Assembly: GCA_046047615.1 (NCBI GenBank)
Contig: JBJOHO010000064.1
Coordinates: 1 to 24,741 of the forward strand
DNA from: ZC4RG30 sp046047615
GTDB lineage: Bacteria; Pseudomonadota; Gammaproteobacteria; Steroidobacterales; Steroidobacteraceae
Direction of reading: 5' to 3'
Length of the DNA: 24,741 nt
The notes beneath the pieces are model-generated. The model was not told the DNA's origin. It saw only the letters and a program-made list of their open reading frames with translations, and made no database searches. This document shows positions 16,719 through 24,399 of the stretch, one piece after another (position 1 is the first letter of the stretch; every line of letters begins with the position of its first letter). The position numbers and the translations under genes are program-made.

Positions 16719-17552
16719 TCAGCCGTCGTATGCGTAGACGCGGATATGGTCGATGACGAGGCTCGCGGGGAAAGGGGTGTCCGCTGACGGCGGCCCCGGC
16801 AGCCGCCCCCCCACCGCCAGGTTCACCAGGATCTGGAACGCCTGGTCGAAGGGTGCGGGCGCAGCGTTGAGATCGCCATCGCCGCGTGGTGCCAGCCCAC
16901 GACCGCCTTCGGTCCGGCTGCAGCTCCACCACGCGGACTGCCGCGCCCAGACCTGCCCATCGACACTCCAGCGGAACACCCCCGGCTCCCAGTCCAGCGC
17001 GTAGTCGTGGAATTGGGTCGCGTCCTGCCCCGGCGGAAACCCGTGCGTGTGCGTGACATGACTGCGTTGCGGCCACGCCGAGCCGAAATGCAGGCTGCCC
17101 AGGACCTCATCCGGTCTGTCGCCCACCACCTCCAGCAGATCGATCTCGCCTGAGGCCGGCCACGCGCCATACGCCTCCCGCTCCGGCAACAGCCACACCG
17201 CCGACCACAGGCCGCGGCCCGCGGGCACCTTGGCGCGGACCTCGAAGCGGCCGTAGCGCTGGGAGAAGAGAGTTCCGCCATCCGCGCCGCGCGTGCGCAG
17301 ACGTGCCGAGGTGAAGTCGAGGCCGCCGCACGCCTCGCGCAACGCGGTGATGTGCAGGCACCCGCCGGCGACCCGGACATTCGCGGGCAACGCGGTGTAA
17401 TACTGCAGCTCCTCGTTGCCCCAGCCCGGAATCCACTGCCGTTGCGGGCCATGGAAGAAACCGTTGCCGGACTCGCAGGCCCATTTGCGCGGATCGAGGC
17501 AGTCGCCGTCGAACTCGTCCGCCCAGACCAGCCTGCGAGCCTGCGGCGTCAT
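16719..17552 (-). CDS. GH16 endo-beta-1,3-glucanase (laminarinase), no signal peptide
   Basis: 277 residues, essentially a bare GH16 domain. The first strand motif LVWADEFDG begins at residue 8, and the fold continues with GNEELQYYT, YGRFEVRAKVPAGRGLWSA (in part) and ends with IDHIRVYAYDG. The catalytic signature GEIDLLEVVG gives nucleophile E136, D138 and acid/base E141. This spaced E-I-D-x-x-E form is that of laminarinases rather than carrageenases or agarases. Family members cut internal beta-1,3 bonds outside the cytoplasm. Here there is no leader and no room for one, because the GH1 stop lies 3 bases before the ATG. Either the enzyme acts inside the cell on imported oligomers or export is unusual. 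The ribosome site is weak (GGGG about 11 bases upstream), so coupling to GH1 is likely. Confidence 0.9.
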   Translation of the reverse strand: MTPQARRLVWADEFDGDCLDPRKWACESGNGFFHGPQRQWIPGWGNEELQYYTALPANVRVAGGCLHITALREACGGLDFTSARLRTRGADGGTLFSQRYGRFEVRAKVPAGRGLWSAVWLLPEREAYGAWPASGEIDLLEVVGDRPDEVLGSLHFGSAWPQRSHVTHTHGFPPGQDATQFHDYALDWEPGVFRWSVDGQVWARQSAWWSCSRTEGGRGLAPRGDGDLNAAPAPFDQAFQILVNLAVGGRLPGPPSADTPFPASLVIDHIRVYAYDG

Positions 17553-17555
17553 CGG

Positions 17556-18947
17556 CTACAACACCCCGGCAATTCGCCGGTGCTGCTTCACCAGGTCACT
17601 GAACCACCAGGCGCTGTCCTTGGGCAGGCGGGCGAAAGTGGCGTAGTCGACGTACACGATGCCGAAGCGCGGGCGGTACCCCTGCGCCCACTCGAAATTG
17701 TCGAACAGGCTCCAGACGAAGTAGCCGCGCAGGTCCACGCCTGCCTCCAGTGCATCGGCAGCCGCGCCGATGTGGGTCGCAATGTAGTCGCGGCGCGCCA
17801 CGTCGTGGACCTGTCCGTCGACCACCGCGTCCTCGAACGCCGCGCCGTTCTCCATGATGTAGAGAGGCGGCAGCGTGTAGTCGCGCTGCAGCCGCAGCAG
17901 CAGCTCGGAAAGAGACGCGGCGCGGACTTCCCAGCCCATGGCGGTGGTCACACAGCCGCGGTCCGCAGCCGATACCGGTCCGGAGGCCGCCACGACATTG
18001 CGGCAGTAGAAGTTGATGCCGAGGAAATCCAGCGGCTGCTGGATGCAGGCCATGTCCCCAGGCGCCACCCGCGGAGCGTCGCCACCAAGATGGTCGAGAA
18101 CGTCCTGCGGGTAATGGCCGCGCAGCAGCGGATCCACGTACCACCGCAGCAGCAGTCCGTCCTCTAGCGTCGCGCGCGCGCGATCGGCCGCCGAATCCGT
18201 CAGCGGGTCTGTCGTTGCCAGGTTGAGTACGATTCCCAGCGGACAACCGACACCCTGTTGGCGAAGTGCCTGCAGGACATGGCCATGTGCCAGCAGCAGG
18301 TGATGGGACACCTGGAAGGCCTGCCGCCGGTCCTTGATGCCGGGTGCGAAGAGGCCGGTCTCGTGCCCAAGGCAGGCCACCACCCAGGGTTCGTTGATCG
18401 TGGACAGCGACTTCAGCCGGGCGCCGAAACGTCGACCCACCTCGCAGGAATAGTCGACGAAGCGCTTGATGGTGGCCGGGTTGGCCCAGCCCCCTGCGTC
18501 CTGCAGCGCCTGCGGCAGGTCCCAGTGGTACAGCGTGGCATGGGCTTCGATGCCGCGCGCCGCCAGCAAAGACAGCAGACGGTCATAGAAGGCGAAGCCG
18601 GCCTCGTTCCAGGAACCGGTGCCCTCGGGCTGGACGCGCGGCCACGCAATGGAGAAACGGTAGTCGCGGATGCCAAGACGTTGCAGGAGTTCGACGTCCT
18701 GCTCCACCCGGTGGTAGTGGTCGCAGGCCTGTCTGCCATCACTGCCATCAAGGATGTTGCCCGGCGTGCTGCAGAAGCGGTCCCAGATCGACTCGCCACG
18801 ACCATCCTCCTGCGTGGCGCCCTCGATCTGGAAGGCGCTTGTGGCGACCCCCCAAGTGAAGCTTGAGGGAAAACGGCGCGCCAGCCCGACCACGCCGGAC
18901 ATCGGCTCGGCCGGCCAATCGCGCCGGTGACCGGGAATGGCATTCAT
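17556..18947 (-). CDS. GH1 beta-glucosidase, cytoplasmic
   Basis: 463 residues, the normal GH1 length, with no signal peptide. The N-terminal signature FTWGVATSAFQIEGA is at 30-44. Acid/base E186 is in STINEPW and nucleophile E366 in YIMENGA; the usual ITENG is IMENG here, a conservative variant. FVWSLFDNFEWAQGY is the standard C-terminal active-site segment. It should hydrolyse laminaribiose and other short beta-glucosides to glucose in the cytoplasm. The ATG at 18947 is used; Met16 is an alternative closer to the domain start. It is the first gene of the operon GH1-GH16-symporter-lipoprotein, transcribed from a promoter with a LacI-type operator. Confidence 0.93.
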   Translation of the reverse strand: MNAIPGHRRDWPAEPMSGVVGLARRFPSSFTWGVATSAFQIEGATQEDGRGESIWDRFCSTPGNILDGSDGRQACDHYHRVEQDVELLQRLGIRDYRFSIAWPRVQPEGTGSWNEAGFAFYDRLLSLLAARGIEAHATLYHWDLPQALQDAGGWANPATIKRFVDYSCEVGRRFGARLKSLSTINEPWVVACLGHETGLFAPGIKDRRQAFQVSHHLLLAHGHVLQALRQQGVGCPLGIVLNLATTDPLTDSAADRARATLEDGLLLRWYVDPLLRGHYPQDVLDHLGGDAPRVAPGDMACIQQPLDFLGINFYCRNVVAASGPVSAADRGCVTTAMGWEVRAASLSELLLRLQRDYTLPPLYIMENGAAFEDAVVDGQVHDVARRDYIATHIGAAADALEAGVDLRGYFVWSLFDNFEWAQGYRPRFGIVYVDYATFARLPKDSAWWFSDLVKQHRRIAGVL

Positions 18948-18963
18948 ACGCCCCGAAACCCCA

Positions 18964-18977
18964 TGAAATCGCTTTCA
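18964..18977. promoter_or_regulatory. LacI-type operator upstream of the GH1 operon
   Basis: TGAAATCGCTTTCA is a 14-base palindrome with one mismatch. It resembles GAAAGCGCTTTC in front of the GH17 gene and differs from the GAACGTTC operators of the receptor half. It lies just after the putative -10 box and before the GH1 start, fitting repression by LacI regulator 2, whose gene is directly upstream. Confidence 0.65.
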
Positions 18978-18983
18978 GAGAAA

Positions 18984-19016
18984 ATCATATTGCGCCGGCA
19001 CGTGGGCGCCTGTCAA
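18984..19016 (-). promoter_or_regulatory. Putative promoter of the GH1 operon
   Basis: Read on the minus strand, TTGACA (19016-19011) is a perfect -35 box and TATGAT (18989-18984) is a good -10 box. The spacer is 21 bases, longer than optimal, so the promoter may be weak, may need an activator, or the true -10 may be another hexamer. The operator follows 6 bases downstream of the -10. Confidence 0.4.
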
Positions 19017-19035
19017 ACCTTGAAACACGTACGGC

Positions 19036-20085
19036 TCAGCGCTGCAGGCGCGTGGATTCCCGCAGTGCCAGCGTTGCGGCCGGCTCGCGCGTGCGCGGAC
19101 TGCGGCCGTCGATGAGGTCCACCACGGCTTCGGCTGCGCATTGACCGATATCGGAGATGCCGCGATGCACGGTGGTCAGCGGCGGCAGGGTGAACGCCGA
19201 GGTCTGCAAGTCGTCGTAGCCCACCACCGACACGTCGCGCGGCACCTGCAGGCCGCGGCGGTGGGCTGCCAGCATGGCACCGTAGGCCATCTGGTCGTTG
19301 CTGGCAAAGACGGCTGTGAACGGCATGCCACATTCCAGCAGCCGCGACATCGCCTGATAGCCGCCGGCGTCCGTGTAGTCGGCAGATTCAACCAGTTGCC
19401 GCGGAGCGTCGAGCTGATGCCGGCGCAGGGCCTCCCGGTAGCCCGCCAGACGCTGCGCGGCATCGGGGTGGTCCGCGGGACCACTGATGCAGGCGATGTG
19501 CGTGTGACCCAACCCGATCAGGTATTCGGTCACCAATTGCGCGCCAGGCGTGGAGTCCGTGTCGATGCAGTGGATGCGGGTTCCCTCGACGCTGCGCCCG
19601 GTCAGCACCAGCGGCATGCCCCGCGCCAGCGTCTGCAGCTCCGCGTCTGGAAGGCAACTGGTCATGAGGATCATTCCGTCGACACGGCGGCCCACCAGCT
19701 GCTCGATGCAGCGGCGTTCGTCATCGGCGCGCCAGTGGCCACTGGCAAACAGCGCTGAATACCCGGACCGCGACAGCCCACGCTCGATGGCCGCCAGTGC
19801 CTCGCCGTAGAAGGGCCCGTCTATGGCCTGCACGACCACGCCGATGCTCATGGACCGCCCGCCCGCGAGGCTGCGGGCCACGGCGTTCGGGCTGAACTGC
19901 AGCTTGGCGATGGCCCTGCGCACCGCCTCGACCTTGGCCTCGCGGACACGCGCGGTCCCGTTGAGGATGCGCGACACGGTGCTCGGCGACACCCCGGCCT
20001 CCTGCGCCACGTTGGCCAGGGTGACCCCCTGTTCCTGCGGCGGGGCTTCCGCTGTGCGCCTGCGCGTTGTCCGCTTCATCGACAT
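19036..20085 (-). CDS. LacI family transcriptional regulator (regulator 2)
   Basis: 349 residues. The ATG at 20085 has GGAG 9 bases upstream; the ATG at 20079 is an equally possible start two codons later. The helix-turn-helix VTLANVAQEAGVSPSTVSRI and hinge ARSLAGGRSMSIGVV are clear. The sensor domain contains VDGMILMTS, IGLGHTHIACISGPADHPDA and FASNDQMAYGAMLAAHRRG. It is encoded between the two operons that carry GAAAGCGCTTTC-like palindromes (18964-18977 and 20213-20224), so it probably represses both. The inducer is unknown; a glucan-derived disaccharide or glucose phosphate would fit. The gene is read in the same direction as GH1 but has its own upstream region. Confidence 0.92.
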   Translation of the reverse strand: MSMKRTTRRRTAEAPPQEQGVTLANVAQEAGVSPSTVSRILNGTARVREAKVEAVRRAIAKLQFSPNAVARSLAGGRSMSIGVVVQAIDGPFYGEALAAIERGLSRSGYSALFASGHWRADDERRCIEQLVGRRVDGMILMTSCLPDAELQTLARGMPLVLTGRSVEGTRIHCIDTDSTPGAQLVTEYLIGLGHTHIACISGPADHPDAAQRLAGYREALRRHQLDAPRQLVESADYTDAGGYQAMSRLLECGMPFTAVFASNDQMAYGAMLAAHRRGLQVPRDVSVVGYDDLQTSAFTLPPLTTVHRGISDIGQCAAEAVVDLIDGRSPRTREPAATLALRESTRLQR

Positions 20086-20180
20086 CCCATACCACTCCCA
20101 CATTGCCGTTCCACGGTGCCGTCTGCGCGTGGCCGGCGCAAGCGTTGACAAGGTCGGAGCAGGCTCCGCACTCCCGGTGT

Positions 20181-20210
20181 TTGACAACACGGGGCGATCT
20201 TGGCTAGTTT
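20181..20210 (+). promoter_or_regulatory. Putative promoter of the GH17-porin-GH81 operon
   Basis: A perfect -35 TTGACA (20181-20186) is followed after 18 bases by TAGTTT (20205-20210), a poor -10 with 3 of 6 matches. A second TTGACA at 20145-20150 lacks a good partner. The operator begins 2 bases after the -10. A 14-base palindrome (CGGAGC AG GCTCCG, 20155-20168) of unknown role lies upstream. Confidence 0.45.
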
Positions 20211-20212
20211 CG

Positions 20213-20224
20213 GAAAGCGCTTTC
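20213..20224. promoter_or_regulatory. LacI-type operator upstream of the GH17 gene
   Basis: GAAAGCGCTTTC is a perfect 12-base palindrome of the common LacI-family type with a central CG step. It sits between the putative -10 box and the GH17 start at 20250. With the one-mismatch copy before GH1 it defines a second operator class in the locus. LacI regulator 2 is transcribed divergently from here and is the likely binder. Confidence 0.75.
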
Positions 20225-20249
20225 AAGAATTTCATCGCCGGCAGGCTCC

Positions 20250-23024
20250 ATGAAAGGCCTGGACCGGGACCGCCAAACCAGGGGGCACGTCGTGAATGTC
20301 TTGACCGGGATTGCCGTGATCGCCACCCGCGCAGCCAGGCTCGTGCCGCTGCTGGGCTTGTCCCTGCTGACCGCTTGCGGCGGCGGCAACTGGTCCGGGG
20401 AACCCAACATGGTTTCCGTCGGCGGCAGCGTCAGCGGCCTGACCGGCGCCGTCGTGCTGCGCAGCGGTACCGGCGAGCAGTTGACCGTGACCGCCTCCGG
20501 CGCCTTCACTTTCGGCCTGCTGGTGGCCCGCGACAGCGCCTACTCTGTGACGGTCGCCACACAGCCTTCGGGCCAGTACTGCACCGCGAGCGCGGCGAGC
20601 GGCACGGCAACCGCGAACGTCACCAGCGTGCGCATCGAGTGCCTCTCCGACGTCAACATCGGCGGTACGGTGACAGGACTCACGGGCACCGTGATCCTGC
20701 AGAACAACGGCACCGACAGTCTGGCGACGGCCAGCAACGGCGCCTTCCAGTTCAGCGCCAAGGTCCGTGCCGGCGGTGCCTACACGGTGAAAGTGCTCTC
20801 GCACCCTGCGAGCCAGACCTGCACGGTGGCTTCCGGCAGTGGCACGGCGACCACGCATGTGTCCAACGTGCAGGTGACCTGCACCACCTTTGCGCTGCGC
20901 GCGCTCCCGGAGATCTACCGCACTGGCAAGCCGATCAACTACGGCCCCTACCGTGCCGCCGGTCCGGGTGGCGGCGAGATGCCGACCGATGCGCAGGTGC
21001 TGGAAGACCTGCAATTGATGGAGTCCGCGGGCTTCAACCTCGTACGCCTGTTCGGCTCGGATGACGTCAGCGACAAGATCCTGCGCCTGGCCGCGGCCAA
21101 CGCCACGTCGCTGAAGTTCCAGCTCGGCATATACCTGCAGGGCGCCTTCGCGCCGTCCTGCGACGATCCCGTGAACCGGGCGCAGATCGCCCGCGGCATC
21201 CTGCTGGCCAACTCCTACGCCAATGTCGTCACCGTCAGCGTCGGCAATGAGACCTCGTTCGCGAACAATCTTCCGGTGAGCTGCCTTGAGGAGTATGTGC
21301 GCACGGTGCGTTCGCAGATCACGCAACCGGTGACGGCCGACGACGACTTCAGCTTCTATGCGGGCCGGGCCGCCAACCGCTCACTGCCCGACGCCGTGCT
21401 GCGCCAGGTCGACTTCGTCGCCATCCACATGTACCCGCTCAGCAATCCGGCTGGCTGGGACTGGCAGCAGCAGGCGGTGCCTGCAGGCTTCGATCGCGCC
21501 GCAGCCATGATGAATGCGGCCCTCGACTACAGCATGGAGGCTTACCGCGCCGTCAGCGACTACCGGTATGTGGGGGCAGACGGCCAACTGCAGCAGACCG
21601 GCGCCACCCGACCCATCGTGGTGGGCGAGACCGGCTGGAAGGCCGTGCAGACGAATCCGGCCTCCAGCATCGAGGCCTATGCCGCGCGTCCCGCCAACGC
21701 CAAGTGGTACTACGACCTGATGCGCGGCTGGGAAGGTTCCAGCGGCGGACCGGCCACGATCTTCTACTTCGTCGCCTTCGACGAGGCGTGGAAGGGTATC
21801 GATGACGGCTGGGGCGTGTGGGATGCCGCCCGCCGTGCGCGCTATGCCCTGTGCGGCACGCCGGCCGGCGAGCCCTGCAATGCAGACCTGTATACCGGTG
21901 CGGGTTACTACGGTGCCCTGCCGCCGGCGTCCGGCTCCTACGCCGTGCTCGACTTCAACACGCCGGGAGTCACCTACAGCCTGACCTCCTTCGGTGGCGA
22001 GTACGCCGATCTGGTGACGACAGGCATTCCAGCGGGGGCACCCGCTGGCCAGGTGCTGCGCATCACGCGTGCTGCAGGCTCGCAGTGCTGGGCCGGCACG
22101 ACGGTCTCGGTCGGCGAACAGGCGTCCATCGGCCGGCTGCCCTTTGCCGAGAACGCGAAGACGCTGACTGCGCGCATCTACGTGCCGGAAGCCGGCATGA
22201 GCGTGAAGATGAAAGTGGAGCAGGCGGACAACCCAGCCATCTCCGCAGAAACGGACACGGTGGCCACTGCGGCCGGCTGGCAGACCCTCGTCTTCGACTT
22301 CGCCGCCACGTCTCCGGGGACCGCTACGCTGAACGTGGCCAACAGGTACAACAAGCTGAGCTTGTTCCCTAACTTCAGCTGCGCCACCGGATCGAGCCCC
22401 GCCACCGACGAGGTGTTCTACGTTGGACCGATCCTGTTCATCGGCGCCACCGGCCCGTCCGAGCCGCCGATCGGCCCGCCGTCCGCGTCCAGCTACACCG
22501 TGCTGGACTTCAACACGGCAGGGGTGACCTACGGGCTGACCTCCTTTGGTGGCCTCGACGCACAGCTGAGCACGAGCAATGTGCCTGCCGGAGGTCCGAC
22601 CAACCAGCTGGTCCGCATGCTGCGCCCGGCCGCGGCGGAGTGTTACGCCGGCGTCACGCTGTGGACCGGCAACTCCGATTCGATCGCTACGCTGCCGTTC
22701 AGTGCCACGGCAAAGCGCATCAGCCTGCTGCTGCACTCGCCGGTCGCCGGTGCGTCGATCAAGCTCAAGGCGGAAAATGCCACCAATCCGACGCTGTCTG
22801 TCGAGACGGATCAGGTGACGGCAGCCGGCTGGCAGGAACTGGTCTTCGACTTCAGCGCGCCATCGCCGGGGACGGCTGCGCTCAACACCAGCATCGTCTA
22901 CAACAAGCTCACGATCTTCCCGTCGTTCAGCTGCGGCGGCGCCGCACCGGGCGCCGAACAGATCTTCCACCTCGGCCCGGTCACCTTCCTCGGCGCGGCC
23001 GCGCCGGCGGGCCCGGCGCTGTGA
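20250..23024 (+). CDS. GH17 endo-beta-1,3-glucanase lipoprotein with repeat stalk and two C-terminal binding modules
   Basis: 924 residues. The leader ends in LGLSLLTAC with lipidated C43, followed by GGG, compatible with outer-membrane anchoring. The GTG at 20292, preceded by GGGGG, is an alternative start that would give a more normal 29-residue leader. Two tandem repeats of about 76 residues (56-131, 135-211) start with VxxGGxVxGLTG. The GH17 barrel (about 215-555) begins INYGPYRAAGPGG and has acid/base E334 in VGNETSF and nucleophile E460 in VVGETGW. Two putative glycan-binding modules (564-732, 749-915) complete it; the same pair is in the minus-strand lipoprotein. It should cut beta-1,3-glucan at the cell surface. 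A transglycosylase activity cannot be excluded in GH17. A LacI-type operator lies upstream; porin and GH81 follow in the same operon. Confidence 0.88.
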   Translation: MKGLDRDRQTRGHVVNVLTGIAVIATRAARLVPLLGLSLLTACGGGNWSGEPNMVSVGGSVSGLTGAVVLRSGTGEQLTVTASGAFTFGLLVARDSAYSVTVATQPSGQYCTASAASGTATANVTSVRIECLSDVNIGGTVTGLTGTVILQNNGTDSLATASNGAFQFSAKVRAGGAYTVKVLSHPASQTCTVASGSGTATTHVSNVQVTCTTFALRALPEIYRTGKPINYGPYRAAGPGGGEMPTDAQVLEDLQLMESAGFNLVRLFGSDDVSDKILRLAAANATSLKFQLGIYLQGAFAPSCDDPVNRAQIARGILLANSYANVVTVSVGNETSFANNLPVSCLEEYVRTVRSQITQPVTADDDFSFYAGRAANRSLPDAVLRQVDFVAIHMYPLSNPAGWDWQQQAVPAGFDRAAAMMNAALDYSMEAYRAVSDYRYVGADGQLQQTGATRPIVVGETGWKAVQTNPASSIEAYAARPANAKWYYDLMRGWEGSSGGPATIFYFVAFDEAWKGIDDGWGVWDAARRARYALCGTPAGEPCNADLYTGAGYYGALPPASGSYAVLDFNTPGVTYSLTSFGGEYADLVTTGIPAGAPAGQVLRITRAAGSQCWAGTTVSVGEQASIGRLPFAENAKTLTARIYVPEAGMSVKMKVEQADNPAISAETDTVATAAGWQTLVFDFAATSPGTATLNVANRYNKLSLFPNFSCATGSSPATDEVFYVGPILFIGATGPSEPPIGPPSASSYTVLDFNTAGVTYGLTSFGGLDAQLSTSNVPAGGPTNQLVRMLRPAAAECYAGVTLWTGNSDSIATLPFSATAKRISLLLHSPVAGASIKLKAENATNPTLSVETDQVTAAGWQELVFDFSAPSPGTAALNTSIVYNKLTIFPSFSCGGAAPGAEQIFHLGPVTFLGAAAPAGPAL
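20415..20882 (+). repeat. Tandem protein repeat forming the N-terminal stalk of the GH17 lipoprotein
   Basis: Two copies (20415-20642 and 20652-20882) encode related segments of about 76 residues: V-GG-V-GLTG-V-L at the start, SGAF/NGAF-F in the middle, AY-V-V and CT-SGTAT at the end. Similar repeats are common in exported proteins of beta- and gammaproteobacteria. They probably space the enzyme away from the membrane. Confidence 0.75.
21939..22445 (+). repeat. Putative glycan-binding module, copy B1 (GH17 enzyme, first)
   Basis: Residues 564-732 of the GH17 protein, from YAVLDFNTPGVTYSLTSFGG to FYVGPILFIGA. It is closest to copy A1 of the lipoprotein, sharing CWAGTTxSVG, GRLPF, YVPxAGMSVK and LFPNFSC. 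Confidence 0.75.
22494..22994 (+). repeat. Putative glycan-binding module, copy B2 (GH17 enzyme, C-terminal)
   Basis: Residues 749-915 of the GH17 protein, from YTVLDFNTAGVTYGLTSFGG to FHLGPVTFLGA. It is closest to copy A2 of the lipoprotein. The conserved ECY/ECW cysteine and SFSC cysteine are kept. Confidence 0.75.
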
Positions 23025-23053
23025 GACCCAGGAACGGACGCAGGGAGACACGC

Positions 23054-24397
23054 GTGAACCTGAATGCCAAGAACGCAAACTGGGTCGTTGGCGCAGCACT
23101 GATCTGTGCCGCGGCCCCGGCCTCTGCCGTGCAGATGGGCCCGCTCGAGATTGCCGGATTCCTCAAGTACGAGAGCTCGACCTGCGACAACTGCTCGCTG
23201 GGACCGGTCAATCCCTCACCCTTCGATCCGCGCGGCGCGTTGACCACGCTGAACCCGCCGCTGAACCAAGGCGGTGAATCGGGCAGGGTCGCGTCGGACC
23301 TTTCGCTGGCAATGCTGACCGTCGCCTATACGCATGAGTTCGACAATGCGGTGAAGTTGGAAGCACGCGTCACCGGTCGCGGCCGTGACGGCGGTGCCGA
23401 CATCTACGGCCACTACCTGAATGACGGCTATGTGGGCATTTCCTACCCGACGCTGGGCAGCCTGCAGGTCGGCAAGATGACCACGCGATCCTGGACGCGC
23501 TCGGATTCCTTCTCCTACCCGATGGGCTTGTCGAGCCCATGGGCGGAATCCGGGGCTGGTTATGGATTGCTCCCCTATGCCGTGCGTGTGGCCACACCCG
23601 AGTATGAGATCCCGGTCGGCAAGCTCCGCTTCGAACTCACGGCCGGTGGCGCGGAATCGCGTCCCCCGCTTAACCCGTCGTCGCAGACGGTGGCACCGCC
23701 GAACCCGCGCATGCTGGAGGCCTTCGTCCAGTTCTCGAACGAGAAGAACCTGGTCGAATTCATCTACCAGGGCAGCCGCGGCGGCAGGCAGAGCGCCTTT
23801 TCGAAGGGCGCATTTTATGGTGCGCAAGGCAACACCAATTCGGCGGCGGCCTCGCCGGCCTACCAGAGGCCCTCCGAGTCGCTGGTGCTGTTGCAGGGCA
23901 GCTATTGGGCCACGCCGCAATGGCGCATCAGCTATGGCCTGAAGCGCAGTGACTGGTCCGGCCAGCAGCAGCAGTGCGACTACGGCCAGGTTTCCCCGAT
24001 CGAGTTCGCCTGCTTCTGGGACCAGGGTGGGTTCAATTACGCCACCGATGGACGGCGCTACAGCGCCCGGACCACCGACTACATGGCGGGTGTCAGCCAC
24101 GTGCGCCGGCTGTGGACCTACACGCTTGGCATGGTCCAGTTGTCCGAGGGCACGACGGCGAATCCGACCGAATGGGGCCAGGAGAACTCGGCCCGGTTCA
24201 TCAACCTCGGCGTCTACCGGAAGATGCCCGAGCTGTACAAGGACCTCGAGTTCTATGCCGGCCTTGGCCACGTCCGCTTCGGACGCCAGGGCCCGGCGCC
24301 GCTGAGCATGCCGAACAACACGGCCTTCTTCGGCGCGGATCCCCGCACGTCGCGCAGCGCCCAAGGGTTGACGCTGGGCGTGAACCTGAAGTTCTGA
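23054..24397 (+). CDS. Outer-membrane porin-like beta-barrel protein
   Basis: 447 residues starting at GTG 23054, with AGGGAG (23042-23047) 6 bases upstream. A signal peptide (WVVGAALICAAAPASA, cleavage near residue 25) is followed by alternating-pattern strands of a general porin, for example FLKYESSTC, LEARVTGRGRDGG, GYVGISYPTLGSLQVGK and WRISYGLKRSDW. The protein ends in NLKF, the C-terminal phenylalanine typical of outer-membrane barrels. The GSLQVGK loop resembles Gram-negative porins. It probably gives passive entry for short glucan products released by GH17 and GH81, complementing the TonB receptor (inference). It lies 29 bases after GH17 and 2 bases before the GH81 start. Confidence 0.8.
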   Translation: MNLNAKNANWVVGAALICAAAPASAVQMGPLEIAGFLKYESSTCDNCSLGPVNPSPFDPRGALTTLNPPLNQGGESGRVASDLSLAMLTVAYTHEFDNAVKLEARVTGRGRDGGADIYGHYLNDGYVGISYPTLGSLQVGKMTTRSWTRSDSFSYPMGLSSPWAESGAGYGLLPYAVRVATPEYEIPVGKLRFELTAGGAESRPPLNPSSQTVAPPNPRMLEAFVQFSNEKNLVEFIYQGSRGGRQSAFSKGAFYGAQGNTNSAAASPAYQRPSESLVLLQGSYWATPQWRISYGLKRSDWSGQQQQCDYGQVSPIEFACFWDQGGFNYATDGRRYSARTTDYMAGVSHVRRLWTYTLGMVQLSEGTTANPTEWGQENSARFINLGVYRKMPELYKDLEFYAGLGHVRFGRQGPAPLSMPNNTAFFGADPRTSRSAQGLTLGVNLKF

Positions 24398-24399
24398 CC

